Translations under genes and position numbers: made by a program | Part shown: positions 12,067 to 23,321 of the stretch, in pieces | Position numbering within the stretch: the stretch's first letter is position 1 | Layout of the letters: each line of letters begins with the position of its first letter | The notes under the pieces: model-generated | Told to the model about the DNA's origin: nothing | The model's input: only the letters and a program-made list of their open reading frames with translations | Databases searched by the model: none | Origin: Plasmodiophora brassicae | Taxonomy: Eukaryota > Endomyxa: Phytomyxea > Phytomyxea > Plasmodiophorida | Direction: 5' to 3' | Length of the DNA: 64,000 nucleotides | Assembly: GCA_036867785.1 (NCBI GenBank) | Contig: CP145413.1 | Span: forward strand, 1,054,001 to 1,118,000

Positions 12067-13693
12067 ATGCGTTTGGGCTTCGGCAGCGTCATCGTCGTCC
12101 TAGGTGTTGTGGCTGTCAGCGCGGTCGATACCCAGCGCGGCGTTGTCCAGGCGTGTGACAACAACGAGGACGACGACGGTGATGATGCCGCTGGGTCCCC
12201 AGTGACACTGCTGGGCAGCTCACTCGAATACGGCCATACGTTGAGTACGGCAGAGGATGAGTGTCCCTCAACCGCAGGCCTTGACGATGGGTTCTCACTA
12301 TCGGGCGACGCCGAAGGTGGACCCGGGACAGACGACTTCAGTCCCGGAAGTGACGACGACGCAACACTGCCCGATTCGGATGACCATGTTCCTATGTACT
12401 CAGCCGAGTCCAGCTGGCATGGTCGTTCCATGGCTGAATGGTTCAGGGACACGTCCCCAGATCCGCCCCCGAACCTTCCAAGGTCGCCCTCTGACAGGCA
12501 TGATGCCCTCCCAATGCAGAAGGGGTCTTTCGCCCACAACAACGGAGTGGACGTCAACGACGACTGGATCGGCATGGTACAACCGCGTCCCGAGCGCTGG
12601 TCACTGCTGTCGTCCGGTCTGGCTGCCGGTAGCCATCTTGTAGCACCCATGGCAGCGCCGCCAATCGAGGGCGATCCACCTCCTGCGTCACCTCGAACGT
12701 CATTGGAACATAGCGCAACCGATTCGGCGCTCCTTGATGGCTCGTCATCCAGCAAAGACGCCGTTATGAACCCTGACGAGCGCACACCGGCCTGTGACAT
12801 CATCCGCGTTCGTACGCCGCCACCCCGGCTTCGATCGGATTTGACTTCTGACCTGACGCCAACCCGCCCAAAGCGCTCCTATGCCCGTTCCAGATATGTA
12901 TACAATGGAGGCAGCAGACGGAGCAATTCGGGGGAACGTCTTCCTTCCGTTCGGTCCTGTCGCGTCCTGGAGCTGCCAGATCCACCGTCTTCCAAGAGCG
13001 CACCGGTGAACCCGACTATGCCTGACCTGGAGCTCCTTCCGCCCATGCGACTAGGTGACCTGAAGTTGATCTGCAATTTATCGACATCGGATCTGACAAC
13101 AGGCAGGTGTTGCAGATGACGATCCGCAATCCAGTCATCCCGAAGAACAATCGCAGCCACAGCTGTCGAGTGCCCCTGAGATTGACGAATCGCCGTTGGA
13201 TGAGGACGGGCCGCGTGGGTCTTCTGAGGCGACCCGCTCTGCAGGACAATCATCGGCCTCGCCATACGACCGCGTATCGCCACCTACACCACGATCGGGC
13301 AGAGTGCGTTTGTCGAGCGCTGCTGCTCTTGTAGTGTTTCCTGCTCTTGTGTGCTCGTATCTGATCATGGTGACGAAAGACTCGGCGCCAGGCAGGGTCG
13401 GGCAGCTTTGGCCGGCCGCCCCGGTTGTTCTGCCCGTTGCCTATCTCGCAGGTAGGCGTATCGGCAGGACACTGCACCGGAACAGGGTGCCCCCCATGCC
13501 GCTTGGCAATGCCATCAGATGGCGGCACACGTTCCCCGGGTCAACGACCGCGGGGGCCATGGAGTACTCACTTGCCTCCGTTATGTTCATGATAATCACC
13601 GCTTCCATGCACCTTCTGGCGACGTGGTTGACATCGTTCCCAAGGCTCTCCGGTGTCCCGTTCTATCCTGATCGCGTTGCGTTTGTCGACTGA
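12067..13693 (+). CDS. Tandem-family protein A: secreted/membrane protein with acidic region and conserved three-helix C-terminus
   Basis: Exons 12067-13054 and 13116-13693 join over a 61-nt phase-1 intron (GTGACC...TTGCAG), giving 521 residues. Residues 1-20 are a signal sequence (MRLGFGSVIVVLGVVAVSA). The middle is long, low-complexity and acidic (NNEDDDGDDAAG), rich in Ser, Pro and Asp. The C-terminal ~130 residues hold three hydrophobic segments and two motifs shared with genes B and C: PPMPLGNAIRWRHTFP between the second and third segments, and GVPFYPDRVAFV at the end. The second segment ends in AYLAGRRIG. The intron position and phase are identical in B and C. I do not recognise the family. 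Likely topology is a signal-led, disordered outer domain anchored by C-terminal helices. This is the shortest of the three. Confidence 0.85.
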
Positions 13694-14022
13694 TTTTCTG
13701 TGTACGTATACGATAAACTATTTGTATTTGTTTGTAAACTGGTGCAATTGCATCAGTAAAATGCAACAGTGCCCTAATAATCTGCAGCAGGGTTACACAT
13801 GATTGTTCCATCCAGCGCACACTGGATGCTTGGGCAATGCGCGCGCGTCTAGTACGAGCCACTCCTCCACCCAGCCCCGCCGTGGTATCCGATCCGGCAG
13901 ACGCACTTGAGGATTCCCCACCCGATTGCGCGACTGGGGCGGGCCCTATTTCTGGTGGTATACCCAGGAAATTCTCATGTTCGCTCCGAACGTGGGCCCA
14001 GTCCTGTGTGGCGCCTGGCCCA
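13694..14022. other. Intergenic A-B spacer
   Basis: 329 bp. The first 120 bp are AT-richer and hold likely 3' end signals of gene A. From about 13837 the frame of gene B is open upstream of its aligned ATG, so an N-terminally extended start for B cannot be ruled out. The shared upstream element lies at 13926-13952. Confidence 0.5.
13926..13952 (+). promoter_or_regulatory. Shared upstream element of gene B (candidate promoter motif)
   Basis: TGCGCGACTGGGGC then GGGCCCTATTTCTGG, 71-97 bp before the ATG of gene B, matches the element upstream of gene A except for a few changes and one gap. The CArG-like core is CTATTTCTGG. Confidence 0.3.
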
Positions 14023-15876
14023 ATGCACCGTCACGTTGGCCTCTGTGTACACGTCCTTGTCATAGTCGCTTCGGCCGGAGTAGACGACGACCGTACGGCC
14101 AACGAGTTCGCGCTGTGCAACCAGCGCTACGATACCGAACGTGATGGTAATGTCTCCGATTCAAAGCAGCAGTCGATTGCGATCGACAGTCCGCTAGACG
14201 CAGACGCTCCTGACGACGCATCGACCGTTTGCACATCAGAGGATGCACATTTAGATCTGGACCACGGGTATTGGACCCCGGTGGACGAACCTGGGACTGT
14301 CACTGACTATGACGACGAAGACCCTTCCGATGACGATTTATCGTCGTCTGCGTCAGACGACGATAACGACGTCGCCGGCGATTCCAGCTTATGCCAGTCA
14401 CAACCCCAGACGCAATCCGAAATGCCGAAGCTGGGCAGAAACGTGTTTGGAACGTCTAGGGCAACGGGACCAAGCCCTGACTCAGGCCCTTCGTTGCAAT
14501 CTTGGCGTCGAGGTGGTGCGTACCCCACGCCACAACCTGATCGTTGCCAGAGGACGACAACCCCAGTTGATCAGGCATCTGACCGCGGCATCGGGACGTT
14601 CCTACCAAGTCCTGTGCCAAGCCCTTCCAGAACGCTTTTTCATCAACGTCGTCCTCGCCTACAGACACATGCTGGATTCCTCCTGTCGCCGACGCCGTCG
14701 ACAAGTACCGGGAAGTCGGTGGCTCTAGGCGCCAGCAGCGGCGAGATTACAGGAAGCTGGGTACCACACGAAAGCCTGTTTGAGTCGACCGTGACAACCA
14801 GTCGATCTGAGGAGCAGAACCCCTTTCTAATTACTGTCCCCGCACCGAAGCACGAATACGCTCAGGTGCCTACCCCGCTCACGATTTCTCGTCAAGATGT
14901 TTCCTCCCCGCGCGATGGTTGCATCCCTGGATTCGTCGTTCCTGCTGACGTCACACCGCGGGCCAATAGCGGCGCCAAGATCATGGTCCCTCGATTTAAC
15001 GCAGGAGACGAAACGAACGTGACTGTGTCACAGTCTATTGAGCAAGCCGGCAAGAATGTACTCGGTACAGAGTTGCGCTCGAAGACCGCCGGACGTCCTC
15101 CTGCGCTCGATCAGTCCTTGCTCGCTACAGGTGACGACATGTTTTGATCTTGAAGCAGCACATGTTCTGACTGAGACCATTGTGTTACAGATGGTGGTTT
15201 TCAGTCAAGCGGTTTTGAAGATGGGCTGATTCCACAGGTGACAAGTGCTCTGGAGGATATCGAATATGTGCCGGCGCCCCTGTCGTCAGCGCCAGAGCGT
15301 TCTCATGGGTTAGGCGCCCCAGATGATCTTGGGCGACACGCAACTGCGGCAGGAGGGCGGCCAGATTCGCAAGCACCAATATCGACGAAAGCTCTTGGCG
15401 AGGCGGCACTAATCGCCGAGTCGTCATCGGAGTCGTCCTCGTCAGGTAGCCGACCACAGACTGTGGCAAAGCCGTCCACAGTGCCTCCCATGGTGCTAGT
15501 TATTGGTCTTATGCTGCTCTCCATCCCTGCAATCGAACTGACGACCAGGAAGCGCACGGTGAACCCGAGACCGAGCAAGTTGGGGACGCATTGGCCGATT
15601 GCAATGGCTGCCTTACCTCTAGCATACGTTGTTGGCAGGTACATTGGCAAGAGATATCGTTCGGTAACGCCACCGATGCTCCTTGGCGATGCCGACGTCG
15701 CCTGGCGTCATACGTTCCCGAAGCAGGCGGCTGCCGGGTTCATGGAGTACTGCGTTGCAGGCGTTATTCTTCTGATCGGCACGGTTGCCGTGCGCTGCCT
15801 GGCGACACGACTGACGTCGTCCCCATGGCTACCAGGTGTCCCGTTCTATCCCGACCACGTCACTTTTATCAACTGA
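14023..15876 (+). CDS. Tandem-family protein B: secreted/membrane protein with acidic region and conserved three-helix C-terminus
   Basis: Exons 14023-15130 and 15191-15876 join over a 60-nt phase-1 intron (GTGACG...TTACAG), giving 597 residues. The start was chosen because MHRHVGLCVHVLVIVASAGV aligns with the signal sequences of A and C. The outer region is acidic (DYDDEDPSDDDLSSSASDDD). Just before the intron it shares a second motif with C: GFVVPADVTPR, then QAGKNVLG and PPALDQS. The C-terminal domain has segments near PPMVLVIGLMLLSIPAI and HWPIAMAALPLAYVVGRYIG, then PPMLLGDADVAWRHTFP, a third hydrophobic segment and GVPFYPDHVTFIN. It is intermediate between A and C. The family is unrecognised and the function unknown. 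Confidence 0.85.
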
Positions 15877-16281
15877 TTCGTTCCTCGCAATCGTGAGCGA
15901 GGGCGTTCCTTCCGGTCCAAGAAGTCAGGCTGTAGCTGCCGTTGGCTATAGCAGAGTCAAGCTTGTGCAGTAGATGAAAAGCAGTGCGGCTGTGAACGAC
16001 GATAAATAACGAACGGGCAAGGCTGACAACAGTAGCCCTCTCTTTGATCGGAAATTCATGTGCTCATGCGGCAGGCTTGGTTCGTTCATCCATCAGGACG
16101 AGTGAGTCGCAGGGTGCTCTCCTTAGAGAACCATCACCATTCCCATAGGCCAAGGCACGCTAGCAATTCGTGACGTGGGACGAAACTATTTTTGGCGGCC
16201 TCGGCGATGGAATGTCCTGAAATTTGCCTGCTCCGACATGTGGCCTGCCGGCTCACGCTGGGAGCCCGGGTTTTCCATCCA
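15877..16281. other. Intergenic B-C spacer
   Basis: 405 bp without a coding signal I trust. From 16192 the frame of gene C is open and contains ATG 16207, a possible longer start. CTATTTTTGG at 16186-16195 matches the CArG-like core seen upstream of A and B. Confidence 0.5.
16186..16195 (+). promoter_or_regulatory. CArG-like core upstream of gene C
   Basis: CTATTTTTGG, 96 bp before the aligned ATG of gene C. It fits the CTATTTYYRG pattern of genes A and B, but the flanking TGCGCGACTG block is missing here. Confidence 0.2.
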
Positions 16282-18275
16282 ATGCATCCGGGCGCAGGCG
16301 TCTGTGTCCTCGCTGTCGTTGTCGTGACCGCCTGCGTGACTGACGGCTCTGACTGTTCGACACGCGTCCCTGGCGGTATCGAGGCCGACGCGCCTAATGA
16401 GGATGCCACCAGTGCAAAGCAGTCGGTGCCAGGTGGCGCGCACGCTCCCCTGCTCGGCAGCGATGTTGATCACATTCAGACAATGGCCTCGTCAGAGGAT
16501 GAGCAATCCTCAGACTCTGATCAAGAGGAGCATGGGGATTCAGACGACGAGGCCGGCGCAGAGACGGACTATCCCAGTGGCGAACCACCGTCAGACGCGG
16601 ATGACCCTTCGCCTATCCGCGCGTCCGATACCCCAGGTGTATTCACCAAGAGCCCTGAGCAGCGTCGATTGGTGAGGTCGGGTGCATGGATCAGGCCGTC
16701 GGATCAAGAGCGCGAGCACTCGAGCCGGTCCAGATCGACAGCTGGCCGTCGATCCGGTGAACGAATGACACCGGCTCCGACATTGCCGAACGAGGCTCCC
16801 AGTGTTCACTGCAGGGGGTTCCTGTCTTCTGATATCAACAGCGGCGCGGTTCAACCGGAGCAACCGTTGCCGCCACTCGGGTCAGCCAGTGGACGTCCCG
16901 ACAAGAACCCACTTATAGATTTCGCTCCAGAACCAACGTATGAGGCCGACCGGCCTCCTGCAACACAGCACCGCCCTCCAGAGCCTAGAACGACCACCGT
17001 ATACCAGGAACGTCGAGACAACACTCTCTCTCGCAAAGATGCTGATAGCAGGCCTGGCCTCCCAGCTGGTGGCTGGCGCACGCCTCCGCGCGTCCAGGCA
17101 CCGCCGGCGCCTCTCGGATTCGAATTGCCCCACGATGTCACTCCTCGCGTCCATCGTATTCATGCGCCTAGCGGAGACGACGAATCGAACGAGCCTGACG
17201 GACGTCTCCCTATGAAGCAAGTTGGCAAGGACCTTTTTAAGAATTGGACGCCGAAGAGCGACTCGACGAAGCAACCCCCCGCCTTGGAATATCCGGAATC
17301 TCCCTTCCATCAAGGTAACCTTATCAGCTGGCCGTCGCAGCGGTTTGACCTGATGGCCATTGCCATATTGTTGCAGTTGGAAGCCGACAAGGTCATCGCC
17401 TAGGAGACGTGTTTCAGCCGCAATTACCACGCGTCACTGAGCGTTCCGGTCCACAGCCAGCAGCGTCGACGCCAGGTGTACCAGGTTCTCCTGGAGCAGT
17501 GTCGCGAGTGCCCGAGTTGGCGCGTAGTGGGAGCCCATCAACCTCTGTCAGGGCTGCCACCTTCAGACACCAAGAGCAACAGGACGATGACCCCCAGGCC
17601 GTGCCGCAGCGCCTCGGGCTGCCTATCGACACGACGCCAGAATTCGGCCGACCGGCCCAACAAGGTATTGATCTGGAAGCGACACCATGTCTGATGCCCA
17701 ATCACTGTGTTGCAGATGAAGGCCCGGTAGAGTTTCCAGGGAAACTACCCAGGGTCGACCCTCAGCCAACCTTTAGACCATGTGGATCGCAGACGCCAGC
17801 GGCAGCCTCACAACGACCAGTGGCGTCGTCCTCAGTGGAACAATCGTCGCCTGCGACAAAGCCATCCCGAGCCCTCCTGTTGAAAGTACTTGCCGGCCTT
17901 ACGTTGCTGTCGTCTGCGCCTGCAGTCCGATTGGCGAGGAAGAAGGGCCTGGCGAACCCGAGGCCGAACAGGCTGGCGTCGTACTGGCCGGTTGCATTGG
18001 CCGCCCTGCCTCTGGGGTTCATTGCTGGCAGGTACATTGGCAAGAAGATACGCCGGTTGATCAGGATGCCGCCGATGCCGCTCGGCGATGCGAACCGGTG
18101 GCGCCATACGTTCCCGGAGAAGGCCAGCGCCGGCCTCGTGGCGTACTACGTTGCAGGCGTCACGATCCTGGCCAGCACGGTGGCCATGTGGTTCCTGGCA
18201 ACGTGGCTGACGTCGTTCCCGAGGTGGCCCGGCGTTCCGTTCTATCCTGACCGGGTCGCGTTCGTCTCCTACTGA
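16282..18275 (+). CDS. Tandem-family protein C: secreted/membrane protein with acidic region and conserved three-helix C-terminus
   Basis: Exons 16282-17314 and 17377-18275 join over a 62-nt phase-1 intron (GTAACC...TTGCAG), giving 643 residues. The signal sequence MHPGAGVCVLAVVVVTACV aligns with those of A and B. The acidic region (SSDSDQEEHGDSDDEAGAET) is followed by long Pro/Ser/Arg-rich disorder. GFELPHDVTPR, QVGKDLFKN and PPALEYPES precede the intron as in B. Exon 2 is longer than in A and B. The C-terminus carries LLLKVLAGLTLLSSAPAVRL, then SYWPVALAALPLGFIAGRYI, PPMPLGDANRWRHTFP, a third segment (VAYYVAGVTILASTVAMWFL) and GVPFYPDRVAFVSY. Basic stretches flank the helices (LARKKGLANPRP). 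The family is unrecognised. Confidence 0.85.
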
Positions 18276-18365
18276 TGATACATGAAACCGGGACGTATTA
18301 TATTGTGACCTGAACCGGGACTCAGCGAACCCGGACGAATGTGAAACCCAGGCTGTACCTCAGTA

Positions 18366-21300
18366 TCACTTCTGCGTCCCCGTACTGAACCGTCGCATTG
18401 CGAGCAGCGCGTTGAAACGTCGTCGTTCCGTCGCCAGCTCGTCGTCCTTGCTGTCGAGCTTGATCTCCGCCTGGGATCGGTACGTATCGATGCGCAACGC
18501 GATCTCGCGTTCGACGCGCTTGAATTCCTGACAGCGCATGTTTGCCAGCGAGTTGGTTTCGTCCCTGATCTCGGCAATCTGCCAGGTGAGTGCAAGGCGT
18601 GAGGCGCTGAGGGCTCAGTGAGGCAAAGGTCTTACCTGCTCCCGCAACTCCTTGCAGAGATTCAACACGTGCTTCAGTCCCGATGCCATAGACAGCAGCT
18701 TTTCGGCACGGGGCGCTTGCTCGTTCAACTGTCAGAATCATCAGCCAGGACGGAAAGCGTGTTCGTTGGCAGCGCACCTGGACCTGAGCCCGGTGTCTCG
18801 TGCATTCGACTTGCAGGGCCTGGATTGTTTGCAGTAGCGCAGAGCTTTCAGCTCGCTTCTCCTCGACCTCTTCCCGACACAATTCCAACGAGGTCTGGAC
18901 TTGACGCTTCTCATACTTGAGTGCCTACGTAGGTATTTAATCAGAACAACCGTACAACTAGCGTACACTTCGCCGAAAATGAACAGATGCACCTGAATAA
19001 CGTGCAGGTTCTCCTGCATGTCAGTTGTCTCCTGACAAGTCATATTCAGATATACATAACGCGAGAATCAAGCCTGGTTCACTCGTTACCTTCAACGTAT
19101 AGGCGGCAATGGTAGAGTCAAGCTCCAATATACGAGCCTAGGTAGGAACAGGTGAATGCCGAGGTGGACCAACACGCGGGAGGTAAAACCTTGGCAGTTT
19201 CCAACGATTCGGTAATGTCGTGATTATCGCAGAGGAGAGCTTGCCGCTCCAGTCGAAGAGACCCGTTCTCGTGGCGCAGCTTCTCGCAACGAGATTTCAG
19301 ATGGGATAGCTGACGTAAGGCTTCCTCGGTTTCCTGGACTTGATTGTGGTACTGTGCCAATTAGCTTCAGAGACGGCGCTAGTCAACTAGAATCGACCGG
19401 TATGTCTGCCTTATCATGTACACCAGCTAATTCCTCCTCGTATTGCGATGACGCCTGTCGCGCGTCCTGGTCGTGCTGATTGAACATGAGACATCAGGTA
19501 CCATTCAGCCAGCGAAGCCTCTCACCTTATCGGACAGTGCTGACAGGCGAGCTCGCAGAAAGACCACCCTAGAACCATAAGACAGGCGAGACGGCCTTGA
19601 CAGAATCGCCTGCCTACTCATTTGTTGCTCGGTGCAAGCGCACACTCATCCGCGAATGACTGTTGGTCAGCCCGTACAAGTGCACGTGCAACTGCTTGAT
19701 GCTGCCTTCGAGAGTCGCCAATCGAACACCTAACTGGGCAAGCTGCAGGTGCAGTGGAAGTTAAACTCAAGGTCCACGAATGCAAAGCACATCGACTGAC
19801 GAAAGCGCCCCACGTGGATTCCCATTCAGCAGACCTCCCGAGAAGATGAACAATGGCCTTTATAGCGCGACCCAAGTTGCCTATGCCCTGCGAGTTCGAC
19901 TTTCGAACGGTATGAAGCCGGCGGGAAACGGAGTCGAGGTGACCCTGCACGAATACCATCACATTACGTGAGGCACAGAATCAGCAGTGCCGGCGTACCA
20001 AAGCGAAACGGAGATCGTTGACGAGGTACGCGGCTGTCCCTTTTGATCCCTCCAGCGACGCATGAAGGTTTGACAGTTGATCACCGCTGTCGGTTTCTGC
20101 GACCTGAAGCGGTACCGGGCATAGTCGTAGTTCAGCACGCCGGAGATCGTTCCAGGGACCCAGCACAGCAGAAGCAGGGGCACGATCATCGGTATTGTCA
20201 GCGTGACAGGAAACAACGTCCCAGTACCGCCGGCGCCAACTGTGAACCTCCGACTCCAGGCTAGAAACCAGCTGGAATTGCAAGTTCGCCAGCGGCGTCA
20301 GCGCATCGTCGTTCGTGGGAGGAACGTCAACACTGCCAATCAGTCCGAGAAAGTTGGACGACAACAGGTTGCTGGGCAGGTCCTCATGCTCAGGGCATCT
20401 TGTCTTGCTCTGCCAGACCGCAACCTCAGATTCCAGGGCGTGGCAGCAACGAACTAATTCCGCTGCCCTGGTCAAAACCTCGGACCGCTGTAGCCGCTCA
20501 CCAGCAGCCAGCGAGCCGACTTCGGCAGCTAGGAGCAATGCCTGTCCAAGACGGGATCGCATGACTTCGCCCGTTGATTCATAACTGAACGTCATCCGAG
20601 AGACGATGCGTACAAGATGACCAGCATGACGAGACAGTACACAGACGTCAGGCTCGTCGAAGCGTCGTGAAACTGCCCTGAACCGCAATTCAGTTTCAAG
20701 GTTCTGTAGTTGAAGCGATTGCACCGAGAGCGTTCTGCAAGTGGACGCGAGCTCGGCTCGGAAATAGGCAGCCGACGCTGAAAATCGAGCAGCGAGTAAC
20801 AAAGAACGTGCCACGTACTGATTCAGCGCTTCGATAATGCGCTCATTGTCCCCAAACGTCTTGGCGCAACATTGGACGTGGTCGACGAACTTTCGTTGGG
20901 CAGCACGCTCGCGATAAATGGATTCCGATAAAGCGCGTGAAAGCGTTCCATAGTGGAGGTTTGACGTGAGATCGGCGAGACACATCGAGAGGTCCCATTG
21001 TCGGATCCGAGAAGCAGCTACTAATTGTCGCAGCTCGGCGACCTTGGCATCGGTCTCAAGTTGTCGTTTGCACAGAGCCTGGAACTCCATTCGGCTCCTC
21101 GAAGCGACTTGCTGTGCATCGGATGCCAACTTCATCGCTTGCCTGACGACCTCTGTATGAAACACGTCGACGCAGCGAGTTGATGAACCACATGTGCAGT
21201 GCTTACACAGGGCGAGCCTCTGCCACCGTTGGACTTCAGCTTCCAGCATGCCGATAGCTTCGTGCTGCTTGGAAATTGTAAACCGCATCTAACAGGGTTC

Positions 21301-22802
21301 TCATTGGTCACGCGGTCATTATCGATGCCGCTCTGGACGCACCTCTCCGATCTCGGAAATGGCGTCAATCAAACGACGCGCAGGCGGGTCATGTGAGCAA
21401 ACATGATCGTGGTGGTCGACGACATCCATAGACTGCGACGCTGGTTCAGAAATCAACTTGGCCGAGCGTCAATGACCGGCACAACTTTGGAACTACCAAT
21501 TTTACAGGTTTGCCATAAATCGGAGAACCTGGTTGTAGTTGAGTACGATGGTGATCATTCAGGGAATGTAGGTTGCTTGCGAAACGAGAAATCCAAGAAC
21601 GCGTCAGCGCTTGCTCAACAAAGGATCTGTTCACTATGTTTACGAACGTGCCACTGTCAACGGAACCGTAGAGTACCTTTTACTGGTTTCTAGGAGCACC
21701 CTATTGTGCCATGTGATGACATCGCAACGGCGTTCCAGATGACTGCATGATGAAGACAGGATGTGGCGTGCCTTGCAGAACTCATCCTGCAGGCTCTCAA
21801 TGTCCTGGGCTTTCTGATGCAGTGCGTCTTCCAGCGTCTTGATACAGGTAGTCTGGCGGGACAATGTGCACGATTGCACCGATATGACGATCGAAGAAGC
21901 ATCTCGAACTTCGTTTGCAATGATGGAGAGCATGGCGCAAACACAAAGAGAGACACGCGCGGCTGTAACCTCTCTTTCCAGACTGGCGATCGTCCGGGCC
22001 TGCTCCTTGGACAGGTCTACCAGTTCCGACACAGTACGACGCTCCGCAGCCAGCAGCGTCCAGGCAGATATCAATGCCATGACAAGGTTTCCGACGATGG
22101 GCACGACTGATTTCCGCCACATTCCCAACGTCACAACCACGTCCTAAACCTTTGTCAGAAAATGTCTTTGCACCAGAAGAACTAACACACTAGACCGACC
22201 TGCAACCTCGATATGTCGGTCAGCAGCAATTTCAAGTCCGATTCGCAATCGTTGGAACAAGCGCGAGCGTCGCTGGACTGTGCGCGGTACTCGTTGAGCA
22301 CATCATGCAGAGAAGAAAATGACGCCGCTACAGCATTGAATCTTGGCGATGGTCTGCCCGGACATGAGCCTGACGATATTACGCGGCAGCATGGTACTCA
22401 CGATGAGCAGCGAGGCAAGGTTTCAGTGCGAGGACGATGCGTAGCAAGCAGACGATCATATGCGTGCTGAAGATCGTAATGCCTCGTCCTCCAAACCGAG
22501 CATTCCTCTTCACATCGCTCGATCACCCGACGTTGCCGACAGATGATCTCCTGGTAGCTTTGCAGGCGGTCGCACAGTTCCGAAACCGTATCCGACGCCA
22601 CGCTGCCGGTCGCCGTATGTGCACGTTTGTCCACGATGGGAGGGCGCCCCCCATCCGCGTCACCTGTAACGGCGGAGCGCTGAACCCGCTTCAAGACCGC
22701 GGCGCGTGCCAGCGACGCTGCTCGCGACGCCCGCCTGCATCGTTCGTCTCTCCACCGCGTTATGTTCTCCACCTCATCCTCATGGTTGACCCGTAGCGAC
22801 AT
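18366..22802 (-). CDS. Second multi-exon coiled-coil protein
   Basis: The gene runs from ATG 22802 (MSLRVNHEDEVENITRWRDE) to TGA at 18368-18366. The last exon begins after a CTGGCAG acceptor near 18590 and reads in one frame as a clear coiled coil (RDETNSLANMRCQEFKRVER ... LDSKDDELATERRRFNALLA), ending MRRFSTGTQK. Between these ends lie an exon block of about 400 codons (about 21290-20000) and several shorter coiled-coil pieces (for example ELVDLSKEQARTIASLE, TLEDALHQKAQDIESLQDEF, VQETEEALRQLSHLKSRCEK). I resolved only some introns, so the model is approximate and the stretch could contain two genes. No other domain is visible. It is divergent from the polycystin gene. A structural role in the cytoskeleton or centrosome is a guess from composition. 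Confidence 0.6.
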
Positions 22803-23321
22803 TGCCGGAGCGGGCCGATGTCGTAACAGTCGGGAGTCGGGACTCGGGACGCGAAGATGGCGCCAAAAAGATCGTCGTTCGCTTCAGCGTCAGTTCGTCT
22901 GACAAAAATATGGTAACAACTGCGGGCGCGCCCGCGGGAAACCCAGATGCAAGGAGCGGTGTTCCGGCTCCACACGCAAAGGCGGATGCTTCATCCGACG
23001 TCGTTTCATAAGCAACGCCCTTATGGTCTTGGCATATCAAACTGTACTGATGATGCCACTAGTCTGCTAGAAGAGCATTCAACCGACCTGCACACCGGAG
23101 ACAGCGCATCGACGTTGCAAACCTACCGGTACTATTGTAGCAGCAAGGACGTTCCGGGAGTTTGGAAAACATGCTGGAGGGTGGTGAGCAGACAGTGTGA
23201 CGAGCAAGAATTCGGTACGAACCGGGCTGCGGTTCCGTCATTACTAGCCGACAAAGCGATGACCTAGGGCGTCCTCGTACTGTAAAACAAGCTTCACCGA
23301 TCGTCGCCGCCGAGCAGGTCC
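22803..23321. other. Divergent intergenic region, coiled-coil gene / polycystin-2
   Basis: 519 bp between two gene starts that point away from each other. Only short open frames with skewed composition are present. It should hold both promoters and the 5' leader of the polycystin gene. I see no clear TATA box. Confidence 0.5.
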
